Shown: one piece after another, positions 9,604-19,430 of the stretch
Layout of the letters: every line of letters begins with the position of its first letter
Numbering within the stretch: position 1 is the first letter of the stretch
NCBI GenBank assembly: GCA_003427395.1
Contig: BFEA01000031.1
Location: 4,012,513 to 4,038,420, forward strand
Direction: 5' to 3'
Length of the DNA stretch: 25,908 bases
Source: Chara braunii
Taxonomy: Eukaryota; Streptophyta; Charophyceae; Charales; Characeae
Program-made: the position numbers and the translations under genes
Notes under the pieces: generated by a model
What the model was told of the DNA's origin: nothing
Databases searched by the model: none
Seen by the model: the letters and a program-made list of their open reading frames with translations, nothing else

Positions 9604-10189
9604 CCTCGTGTTGGGCTATACCCGAAACCTTGAGAATGATTGCAACCCTCCTTAGAGACAATAAGGATGCTGGACTACAGGGAGTAACACTGCCCCAAGA
9701 CCACCCCTTCCCGATAGAAATAGTCCCTGCGGTAATAATCTTCGACTACAATCATTCTCAGAATGGGGACTCCACACTACAGTGGTTTACAGATGAGCAA
9801 TTAGTACACATGTCCACAATCAAGCTTATATCTAATACTACTTGGAAACCAAAATCCATGTCTTTCTCTAGGCTATATTAGAAAATGGCTTCCTTGATGC
9901 CACTAATACCTAGGAGGACCCCCCCCTTCCTCAACCTACTGTGAACTGTTGCGCTACATGACAGACTCGTGCCTGGTCAGACCAAATGAGCGACATCGAT
10001 CACAGAATGAGCAATACATCCACTCGATGGAGCATACACACACATCCCCTTGACTTTCGCTCCGACTTGCACCTGAAAAACCTTCATTATATCAACTGCC
10101 TCCCTTGCCACCCCCAACCGCTCCGGTTGTCTCGCCTCCTCTCAGAAAATTGTCGCCTTGGGCCAATAAATTGACCCAAGCAGAGTTGT
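9604..10189 (+). other. Junction and probable 5' part of the LINE
   Basis: Follows the truncated LTR. The frame 9630-9881 is open for 83 codons (TLPQDHPFPIEIVP, then WFTDEQLVHM) and may belong to ORF1 or the region before the endonuclease, but I recognise no domain. Other frames are broken. The exact LINE start is not visible. Confidence 0.4.
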
Positions 10190-10940
10190 AAATCAAATAT
10201 TTCAACATCAACGGCCTCATGACGACGAATTAACAGAAAACGTCTGCAATCTAGAATGAGATTAAGCACGTGAACTCGGAGACGTGGCCGGATGCGGTAT
10301 GCATTCAGGAGACTCACCTGTTCTATAGTCCTAACCGCCAGGCCAAACACAAACAAATTTGGCCGCACATAGCGTACTCGGCATCAACAATGGTCCGAGC
10401 TTCGACATGGGTGACCATATGGCTTCCCCCCTCGTCGAGACTGAAACTCGTCCAATCGGACTTCGACAGACCGGACGCGAGATGAATCTACCTCAAAGCA
10501 ACCTTGGGAGAGGAGACGATATACATTATAAGCATCCATGGGCCAAATGACGGTGCCGCCATACTCCAATTCCTGCAAAAACTGACCGAAGTCTTGCCGA
10601 ATGTCTGTCGCCTAATCGTAGCCGAGGACTTTAACGTCACACGAGACCCGGCCTAAGACAGATGGTCATCCTTCTCCCAGCCACAGGCGGGAGACATGCA
10701 ACTGGATGTCATCATGCACAACCACATTATGACAGATATACAACGATGCAACATATGTAGATTGCTTCAGAGTCTATAGGAGAAGTTGGTCTATCCAAGT
10801 CCCAAATAGACCTCTTTCTCACCTCACAGACCCTCACAGGCTTGGTGACCGTAGCAAAGATACAAACCATCAGCCCGTGTAGGTCATTTGACCACAAAGG
10901 AATAGCGATGGGCCTTCCATTCCATCACGACTTGTCCCGA
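10190..10940 (+). pseudogene. LINE: APE-type endonuclease (broken)
   Basis: The endonuclease of L1-type LINEs nicks target DNA to prime reverse transcription. Visible motifs in order: NINGL (10204-10218), PDAVCIQETH (10288-10317), an EDFNV box (10624-10638) where the family has GDFN, the QIDLF segment near 10805, and SFDH (10884-10895), equivalent to the catalytic SDH end motif. The Gly to Glu change in GDFN fits a G-to-A transition. The motifs lie in different frames and several stops intervene, so no endonuclease could be made. Confidence 0.8.
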
Positions 10941-12091
10941 GGCCCCAGCTTCGACTAGTTCAACACATCCTTGCTCAAACTAGGAAACACCGGACGGTGA
11001 ACGGATTTGGACAAACTGGGCAACTTTGAAAAATGCTCACGCATCACTTGTGGACTGGTTCAATGCAGGGGTGGGCAGCCTTAGGGAGCAGATTGAAAAA
11101 ATCTCAATCAAACAAGCAAGGGACTAAAATACCACTTTGGATAGCCTGTGCACACTCTCAAATAGTGGGACCAGCAACTGCTGGAACAACCGTTGGACCC
11201 ACAAATCATTTTGCAGCTTCAAAACGCTAGAGATCACCTACACATCATCTTGACTGTCAGACAGAGGTATGGAGAATCCAGGACTGGATTTGAAAACCGG
11301 ACATGGAAGGGACGATGGTCAGAGCATTCTTCAACAAAGCCAAAAGCAGAGCAACACAAAGCCTTGTGACCGAGTTGCACCACCCCTTCAACCTACACCA
11401 GTCGGACGCCTCGAACGCCTATACAATAGTTTACTACGCCACACAATACTACCAAAAACCTTTTACGTCTGAAAGTGAACAATGAGGCGAAAAAACATTG
11501 ACTCACGCCAGATCTACCATGCTGCACAACCTTTCAGCCCTGCTCTCTCAGCAACCGAAGGAGGCTCTTGACGCACCTCTCTAATCGTAGGATATCCATG
11601 CAACACTGAAACTGATGGACGACGATAAAACCCGGGCTTGGATAGCTTTCCGAAAGAATTTGGCTCCACTTTTGGGAGCTCATAGGCCTGGACCTTATGG
11701 CATACATACACGCTGCTCAGCAAGAAGGACACTTTGGGGATCTCATGGGTTAAGGGTTCACCACATTACTTTACAAGAAAAATGATCGAGCAGAAACTAG
11801 AAACTATTGCGCAATCACTCACCTTCCTCTCTCATACAAGATAGTGGTGAAAACACTATGTAATAGACTCCTCCCCTGTATGCACCACCACATTCACATC
11901 AACCAAACAGGGTTGATGCCCCACCGGGACATTCAAGATAATGTCTTCTCAATGAGACGATCAAGTATGCAAGATAGAAACAGATAGAGGCTGCAATCCT
12001 ATCATCGATTTTGAAAAGACCTACGATCATGTGGATTGGCGATTCTTGGACCAGTGCTTAGACAAGATGAACTTCGGTCTTGCATTCAGAC

Positions 12092-12620
12092 ACTGGATCC
12101 AGTGCCGGACCCGTGAACGTGACCGGCACCGGTCACTTGAACGTGACCGGCCGTTCATTTGGTGTTTTTTTTGTGAACGGGCCGACCACTAAAGAGTGNN
12201 NNNNNNNNNNNNNNNNNNNNNNNNNNNNNNNNNNNNNNNNNNNNNNNNNNNNNNNNNNNNNNNNNNNNNNNNNNNNNNNNNNNNNNNNNNNNNNNNNNNN
12301 NNNNNNNNNNNNNNNNNNNNNNNNNNNNNNNNNNNNNNNNNNNNNNNNNNNNNNNNNNNNNNNNNNNNNNNNNNNNNNNNNNNNNNNNNNNNNNNNNNNN
12401 NNNNNNNNNNNNNNNNNNNNNNNNNNNNNNNNNNNNNNNNNNNNNNNNNNNNNNNNNNNNNNNNNNNNNNNNNNNNNNNNNNNNNNNNNNNNNNNNNNNN
12501 NNNNNNNNNNNNNCTCCGTGAACTCCATGAACTCTTGTGTCGTGAACTCCGTGAACTCTATGACCGGCTCCGTTCACAGACCCCGTGAACGGTGAACAGG
12601 GGTACGGCACTGACTGGATC
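12092..12620. mobile_element. hAT-like non-autonomous DNA transposon
   Basis: Perfect 8-bp target duplications ACTGGATC flank it (12092-12099 and 12613-12620). The element (12100-12612) begins CAGTGCCGGACCC and ends GGGTACGGCACTG, inverted ends differing at one of 13 positions. An 8-bp duplication with CAGTG-type ends is the hAT superfamily signature. GTGAAC/GTTCAC words recur next to both ends, as subterminal transposase-binding repeats do. Removing it rejoins the LINE frame (RHWI to HTLYH). The N run hides the middle, so whether a transposase was present is unknown. Confidence 0.88.
12199..12513. other. Assembly gap (315 N)
   Basis: A run of N inside the hAT-like element, probably a scaffold gap of estimated size. 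ORFs crossing it are meaningless. Confidence 0.99.
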
Positions 12621-13450
12621 CACACACTGTACCACTCCGCGACAACGAACATCATGCTAAATGACCACCTATAACCTCCCTTTTCTCTACAAAGGTATGT
12701 GAGACAAGGAGACCCGATCGCCCGCTTCTCTTTGTCATCGTCATGGAGGCTTTGGCTGCGTTTACATGAGTCAGCCCCACCATTGGGCGGATTTTCATCC
12801 CAGAACTTCCGACACAGGACGTATCATTCACCTCACGGTCGCAAACAACCTAACTGCCTTTATCAAAGCCTCAATCTTCAGTATGCAAGCGTGACTCACA
12901 CAATACATGTCTTCTCCATTGCAGTAGACATAAAAGTTAACTGGGTGCTAAATCGGAGGGATGGTGGGTCCACACTGCTGGCTTTCCACCTGACAAGCCC
13001 CTAGTCAACTAGCGATCAAAGGAGGAGGCCATCCGCATCTTGGGGATAAGACTCACAGCCCTCGGTCCTCCGAAGGACCATGGGGACCACCTTATTCAAA
13101 CAACAATTCACGCCATGGCCAAATGGAAGGGCTTGCACACCTCCATAGTAGGCAGAGCCCTGACCATTAACAACGCAATCTTGTTGACCATCTGGTATAA
13201 AACGATTTTTTGGACCCTCCTCCCACGCCAACTAACTGTTCTCAAGTCAGCGATTACAACATGATATCTAATGAGGATTAACCACGAGTCAAGGGTCTGC
13301 ATCAAAAGGGTGGCATGGGCCCAAGTTGCCCAACCAAGAGTTAAAGGTGGTCTTGGAATCATAGACCCCGAAAACCAAATCAAGTCCCTGGTTTTCAAAG
13401 TCATTGTGTGACTGCTTATGGCCGATGACCTTCCATGGGCTCCCCTCGCC

Positions 13451-15110
13451 TGCATTCAACTCAACTGTTTGGCGCTAGCAACACCTCAGGAGAAACTGTT
13501 CCACCCGCTGGCATGGTTAACAAACCCGGCCTGGTCAATACCCACGACTCCAAGGACAATCGTTGCCGACACTCACGACATAGCAGCCATAAGAGACCTA
13601 GTCAATGACCCCATGTGGACCTCCCTCGTGGCTCTCTGGAGAGACATTGGCCCTAAGAAGACCCTGCCAGCAGCAAGGTGGCATGAGATATGGAGGCAAC
13701 CGTGGTTTGGAAAACCACAAATCCTGGACACCCAAGGACAACCCTTCTATGTCAAGCAATTGTCACACTGGTTGTCCTGGGTAAAAAAAGGGATGTTTTC
13801 CCTAGGACTGATGGGACACACCAACAGCCAGGTGGAAGTCTGCTACTCAACTTTGCCCGCTACTAAAGAATATCAAAAACTTGGAAGGCAAACTAAATAC
13901 CCTACAAGAAGCTGTCCCCATAGCCTGGTTTCGTGATCTCAAACCAGACCAGCAAGCCCACAAGGGAGACTGGGTGGTCCCTATTATGGCACTCCCCCTC
14001 CGAATAGTCATTTTCAAGATCACTAACTGGATGGCACAGCATGTGGACCTGGAGGCTTACGAACCGGAACTGTTAGGGGCCCAACTAACCCCACTTAAAA
14101 GGAATGCGGATTTGGATACCGCACGACGCACTCCCCTGGGCCGTACTTGGAGATGACAACGATGGATGGTACGGGTACGAATCAACAATACCCCTGTGCC
14201 AGCTACCTTTTGACCCCTCTGGATGGTACTGGGGGGTGCCGAGCCACCCGTTCTAGAAGTTCATAGTGAAAGAGTGCTACAGAAGAACGCACAGAACGGT
14301 AGATACCACAAATATAGTGAAACACCGCTAGGAACGAGACTCCACACTCACGAGCCGGGAGATTGACTGCGTTGCTTGGACACAGTACGCCTGTTTGACA
14401 CCCACATCTCCCGAGGCACTGCAATGGCAGATTCTGTACAGATTTCTGCCAACACCTGACTGGGTAGTATCCCTTTTTTTTTTTTGTTGGGGGGGGGGAC
14501 AAATGCTCCAGTCTATTCGTGGAGAGCAACACGTGCTGGGAACCGGGCCCAGCGTCCCATATAGAATTATGCAAATGATTTGAAATACCAGGGCCATTAC
14601 CTGGCTTCGGCTAAGAACAATCTGAGAACTATGAAAAAGATTCTAGAAAATTTAGGAAAAACATGGATAACTGCTAACCTATTGCTAGGCTACTCAAGCA
14701 GCACTTGCTCCCGCTTTCAACTGGAACAAAAGTAGGTACTGTCCCCAATCTGCACTTTTTGTGGTCACTCCACCCCGGAGCAAATAGCTGGCCTCGAGCA
14801 CTGCGTACTATTTTGCCTTTCAGCAAGACAGATATGGCAGTGGTGGAATGCTGCATGGCTCCATCTCACAGGGGAGGACTTCTCATGGGCCCCGGCGGTG
14901 ATACTATTGGGCCACCACCCCGATGCTGCACGGACATGGACACCCTTTCAGATGAACCTCCTCTCGCTCACTAGACTGGAAATCTTGATGCCAGCCTGGC
15001 GGTCCAAACGCTCTCACGAGAGGAAAGAACACCTCTTCGGATATCAGCAAGCCAAATTGCACATCATTGACACTGTTCGTGCGGCCACTCATAAGGCCTG
15101 GACCTAACTG
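13451..15110 (+). pseudogene. LINE: C-terminal region with zinc-binding domain
   Basis: This continues the LINE polyprotein after the RT. A long open segment (13418-13936) reads LPWAPLACIQL, then WHEIWRQPWF. Near 14415 the phrase LQWQILYRFLPT matches the entry to the RT-associated zinc-binding domain. The zinc ligands are clear at 14751-14816: C-x2-C, then H-x4-C (CTFCG...EHCVLFC), followed by RQIWQWW. This domain is common behind plant LINE reverse transcriptases. A poly(T)-led antisense retroposon at 14474-14576 interrupts it, and frameshifts separate the pieces. The final frame runs to the stop at 15105. Confidence 0.8.
14474..14576 (-). mobile_element. Short retroposon, antisense, inside the LINE
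   Basis: Read on the minus strand it has ATGGGACGCTGG, CCCAGCACGTG, TGCTC and AATAGA, matching 22733-22800 and 16765-16820. It ends in an A run (T12 on the + strand at 14474-14485) behind a C run (14489-14498). The flanking LINE protein resumes afterwards near GTACCAGGGCC-like sequence. A poly(A)-tailed copy opposite to the LINE is best explained by retroposition. Confidence 0.65.
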
Positions 15111-15360
15111 AGAGATTCTCTAACTCGAATAACAGACCTGCCAAAAAAATCAGAACAAATATCTGTCTTTGAGCAACAGTGGCTGGACCCGGAAGAAACT
15201 GGGGGAAGTTGCGCATCATTGACAACGTCCGTGCGGCCACTCATAAGGCCTGGACCCAACTGAGAGATTCTCTACTCGGATAACAGACCCGCTAAAAAGA
15301 TCAGAACAAATCTCTCTCTTTGAGAAACAGTGCCTGGACCCTGAAAAGAAACTGGGGAAC
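15057..15360 (+). repeat. 152-bp tandem duplication at the LINE end
   Basis: Unit 1 (15057-15208) and unit 2 (15209-15360) are the same length and nearly identical (GTGCGGCCACTCATAAGGCC, GAGAGATTCTCTA, ATCAGAACAAAT). A third start, TTGACACATC, follows at 15361. Unit 1 overlaps the stop that ends the LINE frame. The high similarity suggests a young local duplication compared with the age of the LINE. Confidence 0.9.
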
Positions 15361-15412
15361 TTGACACATCACAATGTATGCTATGGAAGCCATGGTGGTA
15401 GAATGAGCGCTG

Positions 15413-15982
15413 GTGGCAGTGTTAACCGCTCCCGGTCGTCTACCGCCCGGTCATGGGCCAGCCTCTGCTGCCTCTGCTCCACCCCACACAACACCCCCCT
15501 CCTCAGTCCATCCCGACTCGGGTAATGCCCTCTGTGGTGGCCGCCTCCCCACAACTACCCCCTTCCCTGCCAACAGGCCCACCCGTTATGGGAGACGCCC
15601 CCCTGCAACCGTCCATNCCCCCGCCCCTACCAACAGCTCCACCNCCNCNNNCCCCNCNCCCNCTCCCCCACTGCCAACACAGGCCCCCCCCTTGTCCTCC
15701 CCTCCCCGGCCCCCGCTGCCAGACTCATCCCCCCCTTTGACCCCCCTGCCTCTCCCCCCACTGCCAGACTCACTGCCACCATGCACCCCCCATCCCCCTC
15801 CGCCGCTACCTGAAACACCGCCACCACAAACCCCGCCGGCCCCCCATCCTAGCCAGATGCACCACCAACCCAACCCCTCTTCACCCCTCCGCGCCCTGTC
15901 ACCCTCCCTCCTCATCCCCTTCCTCGCTCCTTCTCAGGCTCCTCCAGCAAGTGAAAGAAGTCCTGGCCAGGCAACTTGCTGA
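15413..15982 (+). other. Proline-rich ORF, C-rich low complexity
   Basis: 189 open codons, mostly Pro, Ser, Thr and Leu. The composition follows from a C-rich minisatellite, so the openness alone says little. Nine ambiguous bases lie between 15617 and 15662. In another frame the region after 15930 reads LLQQVKEVLARQLAEVSQTR, a plausible amphipathic helix, so an older coding frame may have shifted. It could be an element ORF1 fragment or a host proline-rich protein. I do not recognise it. Confidence 0.3.
15627..15850 (+). repeat. 45-bp (15-codon) minisatellite
   Basis: The anchor CT(G/A)CC recurs at about 15627, then 15671, 15716, 15761 and 15806, a steady 45-bp step. The translated unit resembles PPLPDSxPPxTPxPP. 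The step is a whole number of codons, which keeps the frame open. Confidence 0.75.
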
Positions 15983-15984
15983 AG

Positions 15985-16237
15985 TCAGCCAAACTCGACT
16001 GCGACCACAGACATGAACACCACATGACAGGAAATTGCGGAGGATGAAGACATCGGGCAACAAATCGACTTAGGGGGGCTGCGGAATCGGACTGTGCCAA
16101 TAGATGAGGTGGTGCACCAAGAGAGGAGGGGTAACACTAGCAGCTCCATGGTAGAACGGAACCCCAGGGTCAGAAGAGAATCGGCCAACAGTCCCAGCAA
16201 ACAACAAACAGCGATAAGCTTGTCATTTCCGGCCTGA
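15985..16237 (+). other. Possible coding remnant after the Pro-rich ORF
   Basis: After ATG at 16013 and a stop at 16025, 69 codons are open to the stop at 16235: acidic first (EIAEDEDIGQQIDLGGLRNR), then basic and Ser-rich. It has mixed, protein-like composition unlike its surroundings. No family recognised. Confidence is low. Confidence 0.25.
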
Positions 16238-16764
16238 CCACATAGTAGTCTGCTTCTGTTACGGCTACCCTGCCCTGCCAGCCCTCTCTGCTGCTGTCAA
16301 GGCCTGTCAGTCTCACTACTCTTCCATCTCCCATCTTGCCTCGGGCGGATTGCATTTCATTTTCTGCTCAAAGTCAGCAGTAAAGAGGGTCAGTAATGAG
16401 GGCCACACAGCTCTCACACAGCACTGACACAGGCATCCACTCTGTACTATGCTCCCAGGCACACGTCATAACTGATTGACAAACTGCACACAGCCAGCAG
16501 AAATCACACACTATCGCTCCAGGATGCAAAGGGTGGGGTACGAAAACGGGAGGTTTTCTAACCTACAAGAACGCAGGTAGAAGCCTTGGGACCGGAATTC
16601 GCTATCACTCACAGCTTACTGTCATCTAGGCAACCGGCCTGGACTGCTGTGTTGTTTGACTGTCAGTTTTCCTACATTCTGGGTGAATCCCGCCGTTACC
16701 CCTGCAGTTTGCAGTCATTGCGGTCACACGTCCAATGCATCCAAACAGTCAACAACAATGTTCA
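16238..16764. other. No feature recognised
   Basis: Mixed-composition DNA with short ORFs in all frames and no motif, repeat or RNA that I can support. Confidence 0.6.
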
Positions 16765-16918
16765 GGGACACGCTGGACCCGCTTTCCAGCAGGTGCTGCT
16801 CCCCACCAATAGATGGAGCTTCCCCGAGACTGCTAGTGGTGCGTGCTCTTATCAGCACACCTAGCAGGCTAGCACCTCCTCGGGTTGTTCTCATAATAAA
16901 ATAAAAATAAAAAAATAA
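16765..16918 (+). mobile_element. Short retroposon copy with A-rich tail
   Basis: ACGCTGGACCCGCTTTCCAG, then CTCCCCACCAATAGATG, then GCTAGTGGTG and TGCTCTTATCAGC match 22743-22835 closely. It ends in an A-rich tail (16892-16918, AATAAAATAAAAATAAAAAA), as a retroposon would. It is a second copy of the family found antisense in the LINE. Confidence 0.7.
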
Positions 16919-17798
16919 GGGACTCTCCCGAGATGCGTGACCAAAAAAACGCACCAACTCGCCATTTACATTCAGGCCGCGCCCCGGCTGGTGAGCGCTG
17001 GGAAGGGGCCTGCACTCTCAGATAGACCTCACCCGAGGCGTGACCGTGGTTGTGAGTTTCATGAATCCTGAGTCTGGTCGGTACCAAATTACAAATGCAC
17101 TAGAATTCCATAAGGACTCCCTAGATTCTATGCTGAAACATGTCGATATATATACATTGGACATTCCTGAGGAGTCGGTGAGGACTCCCTCGATTGCTCC
17201 GAACTCTCGCCTTTCGAAGAGGATCTAGTAATTGCTCCAAGGACTCGTTGTAGTCGTCAGCTATGCGTCCCGCCCTCTATAGCATACCATCAGCTATACG
17301 TCCTCCCCAACTGACACTTCAATCTCTCGTGAATAGAGCTCTGATCCCCGCTGAACTGAATATCATTCTTGTCTACTTACCTTTCTATCCTGTGCTCTTA
17401 CCTTTCTTTTTTTTTTTTTTATGTTCTTACATGTTGATCTTTCCTCCTTGGTGTTCCTTTTTGTTGGGGGCCGCGCGAACGCGTGCCCCCGCTATCACAA
17501 ATAAAGCCGTAGTAATACCACTGTGGGTATGACTTAGGCCAGGCGAGTCCCACAGTGCAATGGGAGACCCTGCAACCTAGGCCGTCCGCCTTCCTGATCA
17601 CGGATACGCCCCGGCCAGGTAAGTATGCAAATCGATGGGAATTTGCGCATTATATACCATTGTAGTATGGAGTGCGCAGAAGAGCAATGAAAAGAAACCG
17701 CTGCTGTCGTTGGGGTTGGGAAAGGAAACGCAGTTATGGGACGTGTTTAGCTGTCACAACAGGTTGTACGCACGGCTGCTGCAGCTGGTTTCGTTTCG
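16919..17798. other. No gene recognised; one imperfect GC hairpin
   Basis: Short ORFs only. GGACTCCCT(A/C)GATT occurs twice (about 17116 and 17183). Positions 17465-17489 form an imperfect GC-rich palindrome (GGGGGCCGCGCG against ACGCGTGCCCCC). A T13 run lies near 17408. Confidence 0.5.
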
Positions 17799-17862
17799 TT
17801 TTTTTTTTTTTTTTTTTTTTTTTTTTGGGGGAGCTTATACTTGGGTACTTGTATAATGATCT

Positions 17863-17912
<50 letters not shown>

Positions 17913-17942
17913 CGTTTTTTTTTTTTTTTTTTTTTTTTTTTT
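17799..17942. repeat. Three long poly(T) runs
   Basis: T28 (17799-17826), T47 (17866-17912) and T28 (17915-17942). The first and third are each followed directly by five G. They may be antisense poly(A) tails. Lys-rich or Phe-rich ORFs here are artefacts. Confidence 0.95.
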
Positions 17943-17962
17943 GGGGGAAATCTACGTTCGAC

Positions 17963-18011
17963 AAAATTCGCTGGGATTGACCCAACATTTTGAATGTGTC
18001 CAGACGAATTT
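17963..18011. other. Imperfect hairpin
   Basis: AAAATTCGCTGG (17963-17974) and CCAGACGAATTT (18000-18011) pair with a one-base bulge around a loop of about 25 bases. It is too short to classify. Nothing else is recognised from 17943 to 18117. Confidence 0.4.
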
Positions 18012-18117
18012 CGCCCACAAATACATTTCAAATGCAGCTGTGCGTTGGGGCGATGGCCTTTGTTTTGTAGGCCTTAGCATGATTGGTTCGCTCATCTGTT
18101 CACTGCAGTAAAAGAAA

Positions 18118-18284
18118 AGTTCCATGTTTTTTACCATTGAGAGATATGGGAGGGGCGTCGCTCCACGTCCACAAACGACAAACATTATGGCGGTGTATTT
18201 TGCCAAGTTCTACGCAATGATTCGTTCTCATTTTCCACATGTAGTGGACCAAAGGTCCAAGGCTTGGGTGCCTGAGCTCTTTCG
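18118..18284 (+). repeat. Repeat X, copy B, segment 1
   Basis: The counterpart of 97-226. It continues without interruption into segment 2 at GCCTGAGCTCTTTCGACAAACC, giving the empty site for SINE copy 1. Confidence 0.75.
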
Positions 18285-18469
18285 ACAAACCGTAAGCCAC
18301 TGTGGGGGCCAGACCCTTCCCGCACTTTGTTGTAAACTTGGCCCCCCTACCGCTATCATGTCCGTGCTCTGAAAGGTGAGGGTGTATTTTTTTCCTGGCC
18401 TCTTCACCATTTTGGCGTCCTATGCACAACTCCTCTTTTTTTCCCTTCCCCCCCCCCCCCTCTTCTCCA
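18285..18469 (+). repeat. Repeat X, copy B, segment 2 (first part)
   Basis: The counterpart of about 700-860: GTAAGCCACTGTGGGGG, TATCATGTCCGTGCTCTGAA, CCATTTTGGCGT and CCTATGCACAACTCC. A C-rich run (18448-18460) precedes the SINE insertion point. Confidence 0.8.
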
Positions 18470-18800
18470 TCCAGCGGCCTAACTCAGTTGGTTAAGCATG
18501 CCAGTGGCATTCAGGAGGTCGAGGGTTCAATCCCCATGGCCTCATGTACCTCCCTGGGCATGCTTGGCGCCAGCCACCTAGAGATAGACCACTGGATCCC
18601 CCGATCGTCATTGAGCAGAGTCTGCTGATGTTCATAGGGGACGGGAGGGGACCTGAGGGGAGGCACAGGGATTGGTCCTGTTGGCATGGTCCCTGATGCT
18701 ACTGGCTGTCCCCTAGCCGGTATCGCCCACCTGCAGGTCTGGAGCAGCCCCCGCATGTTCTCTCGTGAACACGGTTCTGGCTGCTACGGGGTTCCCCGTA
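18470..18800 (+). mobile_element. tRNA-derived SINE, copy 2
   Basis: The head TCCAGCGGCCTAACTCAGTT is the same as in copy 1 with small changes. Box A is TAACTCAGTTGG (18480-18491) and box B is GGTTCAATCCC (18524-18534). The body matches copy 1 through GCTACGGGGTTCC.CGTA (ends 18800). It is inserted at a different point of repeat X from copy 1, and copy A is uninterrupted here. The stretch 18801-18880 is unmatched, with an A-rich end, and may be its variable tail. Confidence 0.8.
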
Positions 18801-18880
18801 TGCCTACAATTAGGAGTAGTGGTATGTAGGTAGTGTGAGGTGAAATTGAGAGAGGAACATAGCTTTAAAATAAAAAAAAG

Positions 18881-19056
18881 CCCAGGGGCGAGGTCCCACT
18901 AGCAAAGAGGATTCGATTGAACACCTGAATCTGGACTTGTTTGGGGAAAGGTGCAGAATGTCGAGATTGAACTGCTTTTCCGCATCTCTGCTGAATACAC
19001 GTCCAGATTCAGGATATGTATCCAACCCTCTTTGCTAGTCGGACCTCACCCTAGGG
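18881..19056. mobile_element. 162-bp MITE with long inverted ends
   Basis: The element is 18888-19049. Its left end GCGAGGTCCCACTAGCAAAG and its right end read inward (GTGAGGTCCGACTAGCAAAG) match at 18 of 20 positions, and the inverted similarity extends to CTGAATCTGGAC, about 50 bp in. Flanking heptamers CCCAGGG (18881-18887) and CCTAGGG (19050-19056) look like a target duplication with one change. Copy A carries the same flanks joined at one CCCAGGG (895-901). Counting CAGGGGCGAGG as the end would resemble hAT termini, but the family is not certain. Confidence 0.85.
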
Positions 19057-19091
19057 TGTTGTAGAGGCCAAGGACCAGACCCACAGCGGCA
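19057..19091 (+). repeat. Repeat X, copy B, end of segment 2
   Basis: TGTTGTAGAGGCCAAGGACC, then AGACCCAC and AGCGGCA match 902-950. In copy A the sequence goes on into segment 3 within a few bases. Here about 2.68 kb intervenes. Confidence 0.8.
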
Positions 19092-19176
19092 ATGTGACAC
19101 GCAACCTCACGCCCTGTGCTGTCTTCCGTTCGGATTGTTAGCTGTGCGGAAAAGAGGCCCAGAAAAACAACAAGAT

Positions 19177-19233
19177 GGGGTGTGCCAAGGATTTTTGGAA
19201 ATTGAGTGTGGGGACGCAGACGGAACTGAAATC
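19177..19233 (-). repeat. 3' flank shared with the second ORF copy
   Basis: On the minus strand this stretch matches 25507-25565: GAT.TCAGTTCCG at one end and a 22-base exact block at the other (19177-19198 against 25544-25565). It lies about 200 bp beyond the ORF stop. It shows that the two copies share non-coding sequence as well as the ORF. Confidence 0.85.
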
Positions 19234-19430
19234 CCCCGTGTTGGTCCGATGGAGCAAGTCGATCGTTTTCGGGTGTCGCTGAATGCGCGCGCGGGCAAGG
19301 CGGGAAGAGAGGGAAAGATCCAAATTCAATCCAAAAAGTATTGTCGTGCCTCCCACCGGGCTACAGCCCGTCGTTTAGAACAGAAAGGCTTGGGCACGCT
19401 TTGCGTGTCCCGTTTTCGTATCAAGTCTCG

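Larger units (their letters stand above)
11230..13450 (+). pseudogene. LINE: reverse transcriptase (broken, inactive)
   Basis: The RT of an L1-type LINE. Seen in order: the lead-in LHHPFNLHQSDASN (about 11377), HLPLSYKIVVKTLCNRLLP (about 11820), NQTGLMPHRDIQDN, IDFEKTYDHVDW (12004-12039) and RQGDP (12702-12716). A frameshifted continuation reads FVIVMEAL. The FADD box is replaced by V-A-N-N at 12838-12849, so both catalytic aspartates are lost by G-to-A changes. Thumb-like sequence follows (IRILGI, IVGRALTINNAIL, KGGLGIIDPE). A hAT-like element at 12100-12612 interrupts it between IDFEK and RQGDP. Stops and frameshifts are frequent. Confidence 0.85.

Noticed and set aside
12080-12655. ORFs crossing the N run
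   Set aside because: The openness comes from unknown bases.
17672-18018. Phe-rich and Lys-rich ORFs
   Set aside because: They are artefacts of poly(T) runs.
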